Source: Pseudidiomarina mangrovi (GTDB lineage: Bacteria; Pseudomonadota; Gammaproteobacteria; Enterobacterales; Alteromonadaceae). From it: a stretch of DNA of 64,000 bases. The position numbers and the translations under genes were made by a program. Location of the stretch: assembly GCF_003999375.1 (NCBI RefSeq), contig NZ_RJLC01000014.1, positions 142,491-206,490 of the forward strand. The letters are read 5' to 3'. Shown one piece after another: positions 63,080-64,000 of the stretch; the first letter of the stretch is position 1, and each line of letters opens with the position of its first letter. Under the pieces are notes generated by a model. It saw nothing but the letters and a program-made list of their open reading frames with translations. It searched no databases and was not told where the DNA came from.

Positions 63080-64000
63080 ATGCGTAAACTACTGGCTATT
63101 GCGGTCACCGCCGCCCTGTCATCGAATGCCTATGCCGACACCCTAGTGTATGCTGGCACCCTTATTGATGGCACCCAAGCCAAACCACGAAATAACGTGA
63201 CCTTAGTGATTGATGAGGGCCGTATCAAGGCGATCAACACAGGCTTTACTAAGCCTGCACAAGGCGATGTGGTTGTTGATCGGCGCAGCGGCACAGTGAT
63301 GCCTGGATTCATTGATATGCATACCCACCTAACGTCACAAATGGCGGCAGGTAGCTATATGGATCGGTTCACCAAGAATGCACCCGATATCACCCTAGAC
63401 GCAGTGCACTATGCGGAAAAAACGCTCCATGCTGGCTTTACCACAGTGCGTGATCTCGGCGACTCTTTCAATGCCAGCTTGGCCTTACGCAATGCCATCA
63501 ATGCTGGCAAGGTTCAGGGCCCGCGCATCTTTTCCGCCGGCAAGTCAATTGCCACCACCGGTGGTCATGCCGATCCAACTAACGGTACCCGCGACGGTAT
63601 TCACGATTCTCCGACCCCTGCTGATGGTGTGGTTGATGGCCCCTATGAAGCACGCAAAGCCGTGCGAGCGCGCTATCAAGATGGTGCTAATCTAATCAAA
63701 TTGACGGTAACTGGCGGCGTACTGAGTTTAGCGACTAGTGGTCAAAATCCACAATTTATGACAGACGAGCTGGAAGCTGTTGTTACCGCGGCGAAAGATT
63801 ACGGCATGAAAGTGACGGTGCATGCTCATGGTAAAGAAGGTATGTTGCGTGCCATTGCTGCTGGTGTCGATTCCATTGAGCACGGCACCTACATGGACGC
63901 CGAAGTCATGACCGCCATGAAAAAAGCCGGCGTGTATTACGTACCGACTATTACTGCCGGCAAGTCAGTAGCAGAACGCGCTGAAATACCTGGTTATTTC
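63080..64000 (+). CDS. Exported amidohydrolase (Xaa-Pro dipeptidase-like), 3' end outside window
   Basis: The frame runs from ATG 63080 (AAGGA upstream) to the end of the window, 307 codons, no stop. A signal peptide (MRKLLAIAVTAALSSNAYA) precedes an amidohydrolase domain with the metal motif DMHTH, the carboxylated lysine in LIKLTVTGG, and His in TVHAHG and SIEHGTY. This resembles the imidazolonepropionase-like prolidases of marine Alteromonadales that act on Xaa-Pro dipeptides. The C-terminus is missing. Confidence 0.88.
   Translation, partial: MRKLLAIAVTAALSSNAYADTLVYAGTLIDGTQAKPRNNVTLVIDEGRIKAINTGFTKPAQGDVVVDRRSGTVMPGFIDMHTHLTSQMAAGSYMDRFTKNAPDITLDAVHYAEKTLHAGFTTVRDLGDSFNASLALRNAINAGKVQGPRIFSAGKSIATTGGHADPTNGTRDGIHDSPTPADGVVDGPYEARKAVRARYQDGANLIKLTVTGGVLSLATSGQNPQFMTDELEAVVTAAKDYGMKVTVHAHGKEGMLRAIAAGVDSIEHGTYMDAEVMTAMKKAGVYYVPTITAGKSVAERAEIPGYF

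Overview
The window is a gene-dense stretch of a gammaproteobacterial chromosome. Protein content fits the Alteromonadales, most likely the Idiomarinaceae (Idiomarina, Pseudidiomarina or Aliidiomarina). The evidence for this is a large set of exported peptidases (M17, S9A, S9 oligopeptidase B, S41, S8, an Xaa-Pro-type amidohydrolase), five GGDEF proteins, OmpW, a YebC paralogue with the sequence style of Vibrio and Alteromonas, and the thermostable hemolysin family. The genus is inferred from the proteins, not from rRNA.

Layout. 1-6.2 kb: end of a redoxin gene, a D-threonine aldolase-like PLP enzyme, an exported leucyl aminopeptidase, a beta-lactamase-fold hydrolase and a membrane diguanylate cyclase. 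6.2-17.4 kb: an intact tRNA-Arg(CCG) followed by an 11.1-kb genomic island. The island is bounded by a perfect 41-bp direct repeat of the tRNA 3' end (6279-6319 and 17400-17440). Its cargo is a duplicated fragment of an AraC-type gene, a DUF4386-like membrane protein, the full membrane-bound AraC-type regulator, a degenerate metallo-beta-lactamase protein, a GST-like protein, a HipBA module, a lipoprotein S41 peptidase with a two-component system, and a DJ-1/PfpI protein. No integrase is visible.

17.4-24.4 kb: an exonuclease/endonuclease/phosphatase gene, then a compact ECF sigma system. It has a sigma factor, a membrane anti-sigma factor, a CC0125-type lipoprotein, a divergent S8 peptidase, an acidic repeat protein and a predicted outer-membrane barrel. 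Three promoters there share the same two-part signature, GGAA-N17-CGTTATC, which defines a local regulon. DUF547 and DoxX genes follow. 24.5-35.2 kb: a 2-oxoglutarate oxygenase, RluF, a broken MAPEG gene, a TetR regulator, a double cupin, an amidase with an FMN reductase, an RND efflux pair and an all-alpha dUTPase.

35.3-41.7 kb: a small diguanylate cyclase, then a tight five-gene operon (thermostable hemolysin family, AMP-binding enzyme, TenA/heme-oxygenase-like oxidase, SDR, TatT-like TPR protein). The operon looks like an uncharacterised small-molecule or lipid pathway. TrxC and a phosphopantetheinyl transferase lie just downstream. 41.7-47.9 kb: ppx-ppk under a probable Pho box, an MBL hydrolase, ompW under a perfect FNR-type site, and a YebC-family gene. 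48-64 kb: two more diguanylate cyclases, two secreted S9 peptidases, a GST, DUF502, an esterase, purEK, a GGDEF protein with a lost active site but a kept inhibitory site, an isochorismatase-fold hydrolase, a cold-shock gene with a long leader, cysE, and the start of a secreted amidohydrolase.

All promoter, operator and terminator calls come from reading the sequence by eye. No database search or computed statistic was available.
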